This document shows, in pieces, positions 1-12,497 of a stretch of 64,000 nucleotides of DNA. Position numbers and translations under genes: made by a program. Origin of the DNA: Chrysaora quinquecirrha (lineage: Eukaryota > Cnidaria > Scyphozoa > Semaeostomeae > Pelagiidae). The notes beneath the pieces are model-generated. The model had not been told where the DNA came from and did no database searches. It saw nothing but the letters and a program-made list of their open reading frames with translations. The stretch is from contig JACTAT010000368.1 of assembly GCA_014526335.1 (NCBI GenBank), positions 472,261 through 536,260 of the forward strand, given 5' to 3'. Every line of letters begins with the position of its first letter. Within the stretch, counting starts at the first letter, position 1.

Positions 1-242
1 AGTTGTAAATGTACATGGCGAACATATACAATTCTTGAATATCGAGAAAAAATGTGGCTCGGCAAGCAACCTTTTTTCCTTGCCAGCTAAAATTGTTTTA
101 ATGTACCATGAATGAACTGTTTTATCTTCTCCTATCAACAGAACTCGGATTGGATACTGACATACTATTCCGACACTGAATAACTCTGATTGATTTCCGG
201 AGCACTGTCCTGACCAAAATTACGTAAAAACGAGTTTTTGAC

Positions 243-3200
243 ATGGATGAGAGAAAACTTGAACATAAAACAGAAACCAAAAATGAACCAACTGATAAGG
301 GTGCGAAGATGGAATGCACAAAAGAGACGGAGATAAGAATGGTTTATGAATCTGGTGATCAGGAATTTGCAGGTAAATCTCGGTGGAGAAAGAGTGAAAA
401 TGTGGGAGGCACTAAAGAAAGTGAAGAAATGGGTATGGTTTTGGGGTACGGTCAGCAGGACCCCGCCCATTTATTTAAATCAAGGCCTGCAACGGCGAGA
501 GGCACTGAGCAACAGCTAGAAACAACAACGGGTCAGGAATATCCATCAGAGTATTGTATTCATCAGTATAAGCTTTCACAATTGAAAATCAAACATGAAG
601 AAATGTATATATCAGGGATTTTAATGCATGACTTCCCGATTGAAATTAAGGAAGAAGAAGAAGAAGTCGAAGATCGTATTTCCGACTTTGGAACGAACAT
701 ATCTGCTACAAGAGCTGTGTCTTTTGACAGTGAGTGTGGGTTAAGCATCGATGATGGATCATCTACCAGTACAGGCAGAGAATTTACAGGTGAGGGAAGA
801 GCGTCAAGGGTTGAAGATGCCTCATCTAGTGGTGAAGCTGGTGCTTATAGCAGACGAGGTAGACCAGCAGCAATTGGTAATCGATCATCCAGTGGCGTAG
901 ATGGATCATTACCTAGTGGTGGAGCTAGATCTTCTACTGATAGAAATGTTTCATCTGGAAGCGGAGGTTGTTCTTTGAGCAGTGAGAATTGTTCAGCTGG
1001 TGGTGTTGGTTGTAATGGTGATCGAGGAAGTGGTGGTTGTGATGGTAGTTCACTGATCAGAAGAAGTTGCACATCTAACATTGGAAATGGATCATCTAGC
1101 GGGGAGCTTGTTTCACCCAGCAATGGAAATTGCTCATCTAGCAGTGAAAGTGAATTGTTTGAAACGCAGCAGAAATCTGATAGAACATCAACTAAAAACG
1201 ACTCAAGCAACAGCACCACCTCAAACAGCAGAGACAGGAAACAACATTACATGATAACGGAGTCACAGAATAGAGAAACAAAAAAATGTGCAACATGTGG
1301 AAAACAATTTATTGATAAAAAAAGTTTGACATTGCATGAAAAAACACACAGTGAAAAAAAGCTATATCCGTGTATCATATGCGAAAGAGTATTTAACGAC
1401 AAAAGTAATTTCAATCGACATAAAAGATCCCATGAGGGTCTGAAACCATACGCGTGCGAAGAATGCGGCCAGAGATTTACACGCTTGAAAAGCGTGTCGC
1501 GACATCACGAACGATTTCATGAAGGGATTATACAAGGCACGCGAAATGTTCACGCTGGCTCAGTGGAACAGCACGATGGACAAACAACATGCGATGTTTG
1601 CGGTGAAGCGTTTTCTGAAGTAATTCAAATGCACAGACACAAAAGAAGATGCATGTGGTGACGCAATTTAAATGCAGCATTTGTGGAAAAGAATTTCATC
1701 TTAAAAGTGGATTGGTAGCACACATGAAGCATCATGAAGAGAGTAAACCATTTAAATGCCAGGTAGGTCATTTTATTCACCCTGCTATCTGTTACATATT
1801 ATATTATATTATATTATATTATAATATATTATATTATATTATATTATATTATATTATATTATATTATATTATATTATATTATATTATATTATATTATATT
1901 ATATTATATTATATTATATTATATTATATTATATTATATTATATTATATTATATATTATATTATATCATATTATATTATATTATATTATATTATTCTATT
2001 CTATATTATATTATATCATTTATTTTATGTTATGTTATATTATATTATATTATATCATATTGTATTAAATTAATTTAGTCCAGAGGGTGAATGGGGAGCA
2101 TTACCACCTGAGCTGGGACTTTATGGGATAAACATTTTCTGGGTCACTTTTTGGCGTAGATTGCGAATCTGGATGTTGATCGGTGATTCTGGGGGGCTTT
2201 TCGGAGATACAGGGGGTTCTGGGAGAAATAGAGAAGGGCTTATTTATTCATAATGATAGCAGTCCTTTTAGCAACTGGCCAACAAATTCAATCAAATCGT
2301 GGATTGATAAAGATTCTTATTAAAGGGGTTACCTTGGTGGGATCGGTGGGTTAGTTTGGGGGGCTGTGGGTTTAGAGCGAAGCGTTCAATAGGAGGCACG
2401 CACTTCTAGTCCGGTCTGAAAGCACAACAATCGTGCAAAATATGATACCAGCATTAAAATTTCACAAAATATGCAATTTGAGTCGTAGAAAACAATGCAA
2501 AACAGACCCAAGCTGAAAAATGCCCCTATGATCTATTTTTAGAACAGGGGGCTTAGCCCCAGTCTTGAGAATGATGAAATCGATTTTGGAGTCATTGGTT
2601 ACCGTTATAAACATGAAATTGAGTATTCCTAAGTAAATTGACCTGTACAATACAATAAAAATCAAATGAGGCCAATAAAGTACCCTATTTTCTATATTTA
2701 GAACAGGGGGCTCAGTCCCAGTCCTCAAAACCGTAAAATTGATTTAGGAAGATATATTGCCTGAAATTTTGTATTCTTATGTAAATTGACATGTACAACA
2801 TAATGAAAATCAAATCAGATTGATAAATTACCCTATTTCTATGTTCAAAACAGGGGGCTCGGTCCCAGTCCTCATAACCGAAAATTAAGCATATATTAAC
2901 TGTGTAACGATGAAATTTAGTATTTCAATCCCCTTCACGGCACCGGTCCCAGTCCACAGAGTTATTACCCAATTTCTAAGTTAACAAAACATATGATATA
3001 CGAACCAAATAGTACAGAACGATTGACGGTCTACTGATATTATCTCATTCAAAACATTGGCCACTGCATTCACACAATTCCGTTTGCCATCGGTTAAGAG
3101 ACTGACCCCAAATAATCCTACAAGCAAAAATGTGACAATTGATCACCTTTAATTGTTAAGTAGTCTTTCGAACACTCAAATTACGGAAAAACGTTAACTG

Positions 3201-4488
3201 CTCTTGAGGTGAGGCACCGTTTACAATACAGTTTAAACGGCGTTTCACTTTGTAATTACGAACCATTACTCATTCCATACTAATTTAATCAACATGGTGC
3301 ACGAAGCGACAACAACTACATTGTCGAATAAGGTATAAAGGTACCAAATACCTTTAATGTCAAAGAATTAATTTTGGTTTCAGATTCGGACAGCCCCCCT
3401 TTGCCTTTTCTCTTTTCTTAGGTCCATGTCCATCTATTCTGACTATCTGAAGAGTTTGGGTAAAACATTTATATATTCGCGAAGTAAATTGGTAAACTGC
3501 AGTACTTTCGCATAGAAAATACAAGAAATGGCCTGAAAAGTCCACTGTTGCTTCAAAACTTGCACGTCATTACGTCATCAGACAGTCGGCATCTTTACGT
3601 CTGCATTCTTTTACATTAGATATTCGGAATAAAATCAAATCGATTTGATTTTATTCCCAGCTTGATTAGATATGTTTTTCCTCCTTTTTAATCCCTCATC
3701 GAATATCTAATGGCACGTTACACTGTTAGATATCTAATCGACACACTATTTTTGGTATGTCTGGTGAATATCTAATAGAATATCTAATAGTGTAACCGGG
3801 CCTTAAGAATAGTAGCAAAAATTCAAAATAAATATTTACCGGTCCTTTAAGAAGAGAGTGATCTCAATCTATCCTACAAGACCTACCGAAACAGCGGCAA
3901 AAACAACGGCGAGCAATCAGACAGTTGCATTTTACAAAACAAATCTTTTCATTGTAAACGGGTGAAAGAGGAACAATTTCGTTCCGGATTGAAAGGAAGG
4001 TGCAAAATTTTTCTCCAAAACGAGATAATTTTAAACAGGGCGCTTGATATGGTGCCAGAATAGTCAATGGAATTTCACATCTCCCTTTCCAAAGATACTT
4101 CCGCTTTTCCTAATCAAGAAAGTAAGGCGCGCATTGATTTAAGCACCTGCTCGAATGAGCGCCCTGTAGGAATAAGTGCCGTATCTCCAGCACTGTATAT
4201 GGCATTAACATCATTCTTGTAACCGTTATTTTGTTATAGGTATGTGGCCGAGGCTTCACGGAGAAGCGTTTACTAACAAGGCACATGAAGATACACAGTG
4301 GAGTTAAACCGTACAGCTGCTTCACCTGCAAGAAAAGCTTTTTAAGGTCCAGTGATGTGAAAGTACATATGGCTATTCACAGGCGAAAAAAAGAGTTTTC
4401 CTGCGAGTTTTGTGGTAAGGCATTTAACGCATCAACGAATCACACTAAGCATAAAAATATATGCAAAAATCGAAATAAATTAGCATAA
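243..4488 (+). CDS. C2H2 zinc-finger protein gene, two coding exons, one apparent frameshift
   Basis: Probable nuclear DNA-binding protein. Exon 1 runs 243-1762 and exon 2 runs 4240-4488. The donor (CAG|GTAGGT) and acceptor (TTATAG|GTATG) join in phase 0 and complete finger 6 across the junction (KPFKCQ then VCGRGF). The N-terminal 340 residues are acidic, then Ser/Gly-rich with imperfect repeats. Eight fingers follow: four at about residues 349-472, one on the late part of exon 1, and three on exon 2. Fingers 4 and 8 end in Cys instead of the last His (HKRRC, HKNIC). Finger 4 is followed by TGA at 1659-1661, while finger 5 continues in a different frame (open from about 1624), so a 1-nt indel between them is needed. 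This could be a sequencing error, an allele or decay. The ATG at 243 is the first in the open frame. A pyrimidine tract and CAG at about 118-141 look like the acceptor of a 5'UTR intron. Target genes are unknown. Confidence 0.8.
1793..2066. repeat. TATAT pentanucleotide microsatellite
   Basis: About 270 bp of (ATATT)n, with slight decay at the 3' end (TATTC, TATGT variants). It starts 30 nt after the donor of the zinc-finger intron. The open frame that runs through it (YYIIL repeats) is an artefact of the repeat. Confidence 0.95.
2440..2950. repeat. Satellite of about 158 bp, three diverged units
   Basis: The motif cagggggctyrgtcccagtc recurs at 2545, 2704 and 2851, giving spacings of 159 and 147 bp. 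Each is followed by a similar AT-rich stretch (gaaattgagtattc, taaattgacctgtacaa). It lies inside the zinc-finger intron. The same family occurs at 50.3-51.1 kb with a better preserved period. Confidence 0.7.
3613..3806. repeat. Palindromic MITE-like segment in the intron
   Basis: A perfect 32-bp palindrome (GGAATAAAATCAAATC and its complement) sits at 3626-3657. It is flanked by inverted copies of ATTAGATATTCG at 3615-3626 and 3700-3711. More ATATCTAAT copies follow, ending in gtgtaaccgggccttaag, a typical MITE terminus. The left terminus looks truncated. No coding potential seen. Confidence 0.55.
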
Positions 4489-6581
4489 TTAGCATGAAAC
4501 ATAATACAGCGTGGTTAAGGTTATCATTAATAGCTTTGGCTAGTACTGACGGTGGAGAGTAGTATTGTATTCGCATGCATATAAAACGGTCTTTTCAGCT
4601 ATCGTGTCAGAAGATCGTTCCATTTGCAGTTCGAAATAGGTGGCCAGCAATTTTAGGGCCCATGTACACTAGCAATTTTCTTACAATCTTCTGTAGATTA
4701 AGCGATTTAACACCTTGATTCACTGTATACATGGTCTATTTTTGAAAATTTTCCTTACTTTTTTCGCAAGTAAGGATCCTGCACCCTTCTTTCCTCTGCA
4801 CCTTGCCGTGTAATAAGGATTTCAAGTCACAGAGAACATCTACACGAGAGCTTAAAAACTGACCATAAAAACAGGATAGCAATGGAGCAATGCTGTATTT
4901 ACACTGTTCAGGCTTATATTTTCCAGGGACGCATAGCTGCAGGATACTATAACTGTAATCTTTTTATGACAGACTTCATACACATCTCTCACATATCTGT
5001 ATTCGAGATATTTTGTTTTCCATTTCATAATTATCATTTATTTATGCTACAAAAATAGCACAAAAATTTAAGAAGACATTCAAAGTTCTTTTATAAAAAT
5101 GGCTGCTTTTAGGTTGGCTTTAACGTGACACGTTTATGGCTGGTGTTCAATTGTGTCATTCCCATTGCCCTTCTGCTCCGTCAAATTTATAATGCTTGAA
5201 AAAAACTTAAGTATTTGTTGCAAGATTAATATGAACACAGGAGAAACAAACGCCCTTCAATGAACCCTTCAAATCTTCTGTAAAAGGAAATAAGAAAATA
5301 AACTAATAAATTCAAATTTTTTCATCCGTCATTATATTTTTCTGTATTTGAACCCTTTGGAAATGTGTGAGTTATTTTGCTGCAGAGGGAAGCTTTAATC
5401 TTTGATGACAGCACAGACGTGTTAAACAATGGACTGTACAAAGTTAAGAACCTCCAAGGGATGCTTTACTTGCCCAAGCGGCTTCTTTCATCCGTTCTCG
5501 AGAACATTCATCATAAAAAGTGCGAAAATTGACCATCCATACGGTAACTGTAAGCGATAATTCGCTTAATCCCTAAAAGAACGACCGTTTTCAGCTCTTT
5601 TGTAGATGCACCCATTACAGTAAAACAAATCAACTAGAAAGTTTAGGGATAAACATTAATTTTTTCCCCAACAGTCGGGAAGCAACATGTCCCTAAATTG
5701 TCCCCAAATCGTCCCTGAATTGTCTACAAACTGTCCACAAATTCTGTGGTCGATTGTCCCTAATTTTCCAACCCAAACATGAAGCACAGTGTACTATACC
5801 TATTAGTACTATAGTGTACATAGTCTCCTTTCTGTATTTGACTTTAATAGGCCTTTAGTGTTAGCTGTTAAACGTTGCAATATTGCAACTCGGAATAAAA
5901 CCTAGCAAAAGTCGCTAGTGTTGCTAAGTAGAATAGTAATAAGATGTCGTAATTTTTTTCTGAATTTAAATGATGCGCGGAAGTCTTATCCAAGTAATTT
6001 CAGTAAGTAATTTCTTAAAGTATACAAATACAATGCAAATGATTGATGAGTTGTTTATTTTTTTATGACTGCTGATACTTTGGAATGCTGTAGTTTTATT
6101 GTATACTGCATTGTGACATCTGTTTACAGCATTCTCTGGGGGTACTTAATACATTTGGGTACTGGAGACGTGCCGCCCAAAAGGGTATCATTTTTCTTGA
6201 TTTTGGTGCAAACATTTGTCTTAATTTTCTGAAAATTGGTAAAAATAAGGCTATTGATTTCTCGATAATTAGGTATAAACTTTAGAAACAACTATTTTCG
6301 TTTGTTTTCATTGTTCCTGGTGAAGTTTTATTCTAACTCTCATTTTATAGTGTATTTTAACATATATAGTATAGTGCACGTTTGTATATGTGGATGTTCA
6401 TTTTGCTATTTTGATGTAATTGTGTGTATAAATTTGCCGAAGTTAGGCATGTATATGAGTAGGCATTTTGTTTCCCGGGCCACACATCCCTATCCGTAAC
6501 TAAGTCAATGGGGTTCGGGGGTATAATCAGCTAGATTGCATTGCTTTGCTAAGCATCTGTATCAATCTACTCGATGGCAAA
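4489..6581. other. Intergenic/3'UTR sequence, mostly featureless
   Basis: An AATAAA overlaps the zinc-finger stop region at about 4473 and another lies near 5295, so this begins as 3'UTR. At 5685-5770 there is a short run of degenerate TGTCCCTAAATT-like repeats. No RNA gene or conserved coding region was recognised apart from the possible exon listed at 5384. Confidence 0.5.
5384..5531 (+). other. Possible orphan coding exon (unrecognised)
   Basis: A good acceptor (ttattttgctgcag) is followed by 49 open codons beginning REALIFDDSTDV and containing NGLYKVKNLQGMLYLPKRLL, then TGA at 5529-5531. The composition looks more coding than its surroundings. I do not recognise a family and see no upstream exon in phase. 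It may be an alternative last exon, a pseudo-exon or chance. Confidence 0.2.
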
Positions 6582-7052
6582 CACCATTTTTCATCATGAT
6601 TACTATCACCACCATTGACGGTGTGCAACATCTAAAGGAACGCTGCCACCACCACAACCAGCCCTACAACCATCACCTCGACCACCCTATCACCACAACT
6701 GGAACCACCCCTACAACCATCACCTCGACCACCCTTATCACCACCACCACAACTACCCTACAACCATCACCACGATCACCCTATCACAACCACCACAACC
6801 ACCCCTTCAGCACCACAACCACCTCTATCACCACCACCATACCCACCATACAACCACAATCACCCCTACCAACCAGCATCATGAGCATCGTGTTCATCAA
6901 CATCATCATCATAACCACCACCATTATCATCATAATCATTATCGTCATCGTTGTGCATACCGATGAACATCTTTCATCATTTGACCGAAATAGCTATATT
7001 CAACCAGAGTCGTTCTTCGAACATGCCCATAGGGTCCCTATGTTTGCTACTG
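6582..7052. repeat. Dispersed CA/CAT-rich repeat, copy A
   Basis: A CACCAC/CAACCACC-rich stretch is followed by a (CAT)n stretch and the tail ttgaccgaaatagctatattcaacc...cgaacatgcccatagg. The same order of blocks recurs at 59,805-60,290 with high similarity, so this is a dispersed element and not just simple repeat. Long open frames here come from the triplet repeats. Confidence 0.75.
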
Positions 7053-8338
7053 CTTACAGATAGTTACACGCGGAAAGGATTCCCGTACTCAAAATATCAG
7101 CCATCTTCCAGAAAATGTTGCGCTGCCCTAGACATCTTTGACATGGTCTATTGATTTTTCCGTTGCGAGAATAGCTAAAAAATCTCGTGAAATAAAATCT
7201 AGACTAACAACCACAGCGAGTCGCAACACTAACACTCATATCCTAACAATATTCACAAGCGGCCAGATTAAAATGGTCTTTCAAATTCGAATGTTTTGCG
7301 ATTCACCATTTCGTTCACCATATATTATGTTGTCGTTTGCTCTGACGCAAAATCAATTAGCGATAAGAGTTGGGGGAAGGTAATGAGACGGTAAAAATAC
7401 AGCAAATGATCTGCTGCATTCTGACGGGTTATGATGTTCTTGTGCGATCATAGATCCTGTCTCAATGTTCGCTACATTTCGGTCCTGTGTTGACAAGTAC
7501 GGAGGTCTGGGTCCTAGTAATCATAGTAGTCTGGATACTAATCACGTTTTCCTGTTTCCTTATAATTGTGTAGCTTACATTTAGATTCATTCGCTTTCAT
7601 TCGTATTCGTTCGCCCTCACGTTATCGTTCAGGTTTACTCACGACTATTACGATGGTATTCTTAGTTAGGTGTTTTGTATATATTTCATGAGGTTTTGTA
7701 TATAGTTTTCAACATGTTGTCTCTTTCTATACTTCACATGTGTATTTACAGTCTGTCTCTTTACGCTGTATGCACTTGTCACAAAATTAAGATGACGTTA
7801 GTGAAACAGCGGAATTTTAGTGTAATGCCTATGGTATTTTTAGACAGAGGCAAATGTGACAAAGCAAGTAAGGTCTTTTATGTATTTCCAGGTGTTACAG
7901 TTTGCCTGCTCAATAGGCGAGACTAAGTGCAGCCCTGCTCATACTCTTATTTTTTTATTGCCTCAGTATCCAATTGACTCTAGAAATCTGTTGCTAATTA
8001 GAGAGGTAGGATTCGAATCACGCTAAAGCACCCTGTTGAAATCCATGCACTTCAACACTTATAGAGGAGAAGATAAAATTGTTTACATTAATTTTCTGTC
8101 GTTACTAAAATGGTCATCCAAAGATAGGAATAGTTATTTTTACGAGCAACTGCGTGAAGTTCAATGTAAAAATTGGTGAACTAATCAAAAAAATTCCGGC
8201 TGAAGAATACAAACCTATATAAACGACATTTGGTTCATAATGTTTACATCATCTTTGCTATCTCTCAAATATGCTTTAATAGAAATATGAAACTGTTGTT
8301 TACATTTTGATATTTAATATACTGTTGTTAATAGTGTA
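7053..8338. other. Intergenic stretch
   Basis: About 1.3 kb between the dispersed repeat and the astacin gene. Small open frames are present but none resembles a known domain. A box B-like GGATTCGAATC occurs near 8008, without a matching box A or tRNA fold. Confidence 0.4.
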
Positions 8339-11313
8339 TTAAGTGGATTCCTGTTTTGCAAAGAGTTGACAGGCTCCTCCGCTTTTGTCATCGGTCTTTG
8401 AATTTACATTACCACCACCAGCAAATCTTTTCCAGATTTGAGATGAAGTTGCATTTTTCAAGACATTTGACCGTCTCTTAGCACGTCGGCAGCCATAATG
8501 TATCCTGATTTGTTCAATGTCCCTTGCAGACATTCCATCTCTTTGCCCAATATTCGCTCCACGCGCATCTCCTCTAACTCTCATAGTTGGTAGCCCATTC
8601 CTCGTAAATGCATCTAATGGATAGTGCATCACACTGTTGTAATCATAGGCAACCCCAAGATTTCTTTGATCAGGTTCCAGTTAAAATTGGTCCAAGTCGT
8701 CTAAAATTTAGTCAAAAGACAGAAATGATTTGATGATAAAATCAAAAAAGATTATTGATTAACTTAAGAAAATTGCAGTCGTGTGTCTAAAGAAAATAAG
8801 AGGAAAATAATGCAAAAACTTTAAGGGTAAAGAACACAGTTTTAATTTTGACATCGGTTATGACAAACAACCAATAATGCAAATTATTTTATTGGCATAA
8901 GTTAACGGTTAACTGCCTCTGATAAAGTTTGATATATTTGGTAAGATAATGCACTAAAACGGACGAAGTATCTGTGGCAGGGCTTGTCTACAGTTGAGGT
9001 GACCTGCAGAAAGAAAAGAACCCGTATATCTTCTCACAATACTAGGCGATTTAGATATACAGTAAATATTGATTATATATTTCCTCTATCCTAATTCTCA
9101 ACAACTGGGCTTATCTTCCGGTTGGCTTAACCGAGAATAGGAAATTAATGGCCTCACGTGGAGGGGCGTTATAAGCGGCATTTACGGTATTACAATATGT
9201 CTTAAAAAGTTTATTTAGTTATGTAGATTCTTTCAATAAAAAAAGAAGATTGTGTCATTTGTAGAATTCCCATTTTTGTTGAATAACTCTGACCTACCCG
9301 CTAGTTTAACTCAGAAGATAAAAGATTACTGATAAGAGAACGGAAAGCTCCTTTTTTAAGCAGTGCATGAATGTATATTCAAGTGGCCTGTGTGGCTTAG
9401 AAGCCAAGCTAAAAAGCTTGCAGAAAAAAGCAGATTACCTGGGTCTATGTTGGCATTTAGTATCTCAATATAGTTATCTCTATCAATTCGACTATGCTCA
9501 TGATGAAAACCCAAAGCATGCATGATTTCATGAATAGCCGTTCCTTTATATTCACAACCATCACCGATTGAGATTTCCTGTTCAATTCCACCATCAAGGT
9601 CTTCCCTTGTGAGACGACCAACATATGACCAGCATCTGAAATTGCGTACGAAAGAGCAACCATTTGATATACTATCGTTCAATCATTTGACAAAACGTGC
9701 ATTAATATTTGTTTGAATGGCGGATACAGGAATAGACGTTTTCCTTTGCTGCTTATCACTATTGATATTTTTGAGCCAAAACTACATGATCGCACAGCTA
9801 ACGATCATGAAAGGAGTTTCTTGATGGAATAACAGTAATCTGCTCAAGTCATATATCCCGAGGCTATTGTTATCATTCAGCCTTGTACTCCGGCGTATTC
9901 GGCCTAAATCAATGTCATACCTTACTGTAACTTTTTCTTTCGATTAGGAATCACAGGAGAGAACAGGGTTTTCCACTAGTGGCATACCACAATTGATAAG
10001 GACTCAAAACTGGATTGCACGAAAAGTGAGCCGACCTGGATAGCTCATTGATGTCGTCGAGTATAAGAAGGAGTCATAAGTTTATTCAAGCCAGCGTCAA
10101 ACTCATTTGTAATTCATCGCGATGACAGTGCAACTGAATCCTCACTTTTCTTTCTGCTCAAGGAGTCTGAAATTGAAGTTAATTGCTAACCTTTCTTCTA
10201 TTACCATACTATTACGCTATTTCCCAAATAATACTTAACGTGAATTTTATCTAGCAATTATAGTTTTTATATTTGTTGGTAGCCAATAAAGCAGCACTTT
10301 ATGGAACACAAACTCGTGAGTCTATTTCGCAATGAGAATCCGAGTAGCAGAAGAATAGAAAATAAAACAAAAGAAAAGATCGGTTAGTTTGCAGGCATCT
10401 TACCCGTCTTCACCAATGAATTTAATATAATGCCTTGATTGATCATTTCTGGTAACAAAACGTAAGCATGTGTATTTTTGAATATCTCTTATTGCAGCTT
10501 TAATTGCAGTCTTTGCTTCGTTTGCTGAAAAAAACCGTACAAAGAGTAGAATACTGTTTCGAAATCTTGACAGAGGAACAAGGACGGAGCTTCGGTCCAT
10601 CTGTGTTGCGTTATCTATTTCCAAAGTCAGCTCGAAATAGTAATTGATATTAAAGGAATTATGTAATAAGTATGTTGAGTAAATATCTCACTGAGACTGT
10701 TATCCAGTACGTATTTGATATTCTGTGGCTCAGTCCATTTTGTATTTGGCAAAGAAGTAACATCTCTCTTTCCAGTCTGCTTTTTCTTCGCAAGATTCTT
10801 CTTTTGTGATGGCGTGAGTCTTATGTCTCCTTGAAAGAAATACTTCCCTGGAAGAATAAAAAGGAAAACTTTGTGAGTACGATTAATGGCGCTACATAAA
10901 AATACTAAGAAAGTTTTGATTTTTAGCATTTACCTTTTCCTGCATTATCTTCATTTTCTTCTGCCTTTGTTTCTTTGATGATTTCTTCTGGTGACTCGGG
11001 CAATTTGTCCCCTTGAAATTCATAATGTGCAAAAAATAGTTTCAAAACTTAGAAACTAGAAACTAGTAACTTATAATCAAGAAACATAGAAAAAATAAAC
11101 TTAGAAATTAAGGAACTTTAAGACTTAATATATCATGATTCTATCTACTTTCACTGATTTTCACAGCTAAATTTAACATTGAAGAGTCTGAAGCATACCT
11201 TGTCCCCTTCCACATATTTCAGCGACATGAGACGAACACTGAACGTCAATGCAAAAACTCATCACAAGCAGCAAAATAAAAAACATTGTGTTTTCTTTAA
11301 CCGTGGTTTTCAT
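8339..11313 (-). CDS. Astacin-family zinc metalloprotease gene, six exons, in-frame stop (possible pseudogene)
   Basis: Secreted endopeptidase of family M12A. Coding exons: 11199-11313, 10934-11011, 10692-10847, 10404-10524, 9439-9635 and 8339-8700. All have GT donors and AG acceptors, and they add up to 1,029 nt, exactly in frame. The start ATG (11313) opens a signal peptide ([17 protein letters not shown]). The propeptide carries FQGD at residues 69-72, the usual aspartate-switch motif. The catalytic domain has [29 protein letters not shown] (192-206, zinc ligands H192/H196/H202) and the Met-turn SVMHY (245-249). After the domain there is only a basic 45-residue tail, with no EGF, CUB or ShK module. 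Codon 229 is TAA (8681-8683), just before LEPDQRN. No alternative splice site I can find removes it and keeps frame. It could be a pseudogene, a null allele or an assembly error. Confidence 0.85.
8681..8683 (-). other. Premature TAA in the astacin catalytic domain
   Basis: It lies in the last exon between QF and LEPDQRNLG, before the Met-turn. It is one substitution away from AAA, the lysine often found near this position in astacins. The other five exons show no lesion, which argues for a recent event or an error. Confidence 0.7.
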
Positions 11314-12497
11314 CTTCAAATTAGCTACCCCTTACACTTCCTCTGAATACGAAATCAAACGCTCAAATCAAATGATAATCAGGGTGGCAGATTATTGAAA
11401 TTTTTTTAAATTTGGGCGGATCAAGCCTTGATTATCGAATTCAGCAAACATGTGTGCATTGACCCGTTTAGTATATTGTTGATTGACATCATACTTGAGC
11501 TGCACCAGATTTTGAATAGCCTGCAATCATATTCACTAGTTTCATCGGCTTTCTCATTCATTCATTATGGATCTATGTATAAACTCATAATGTTTTCAAC
11601 ATTTCATTTTTCTAGAACTCTGCGATCGACCTCATTAACAATTGTAATATTCTCTATTCTCTAGTAATGTCAATTGAAGATAGCTAGTAGCTTTTTTACC
11701 TGATCCCTCCTTACCAGCAGAAATATCATTCTTTTGCTTAATTTTTTCGAAGCATTAAAAGTTACAGAGCCATGGCTTGAGCCCGAGTTTCTGATAAGAT
11801 ATATTGTTATTTCGTGCTTTCTCAGGACATAATTGCTTGGTAAGAAATCTTTGAAGAACAAAGTATGTAAGTGAGATATGAAGACCAAATGAGAGAACAA
11901 AGCATCGCATAGCTATAATAAACGTAATTTCTTTCCAAGATTTTAAAGTTTCCTATGAGAAACATTCCATTGCACCGCTTCTCGGGGATATCAAATTGAA
12001 ATATCTAAGAGTGTTACAATGTAGGAAACATTTCATACGTTCGGTAGGAAATATTTCCATTACCAAACTGTTATAAATAAATTTCAGTAGTGACCAGGCT
12101 GTTTGTTGTAAATGGTGTAAAATATATGCTGCACATATCGCTAACATTGAATGACTTATACGTACTTCCAATATAAAGTATAGAGAACGAACTCGTTATA
12201 AACTAAAGTCACACCTGCTTGCAAAAACCTTTGAAAACTAACCTCCGACTCTCCTCGTACTCTCTTGCATCACTCGAGAATAGAATCGTAGATTCATTTT
12301 CTATGCTAATTACGTATATCTCTATGAAGTGCTGAAATATTTCTTTTGATAGGGGAGCCTCTCTTTTCGATTAGCCTTGCTACTGAGGGAGTTCCCCCTT
12401 TAAATTGATTCCCATATATACATATCCCACTGAGCGGTAAGTCCAAGTTAATGTCATTAGAAAAGAAAACGAAGCCTTAAGAAATCAGCTCACGGTA

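Noticed and set aside
1649..2068. Open frame running into YYIILYYIIL repeats
   Set aside because: The first 38 codons are real zinc-finger exon; the rest is the intronic TATAT microsatellite after a good splice donor.
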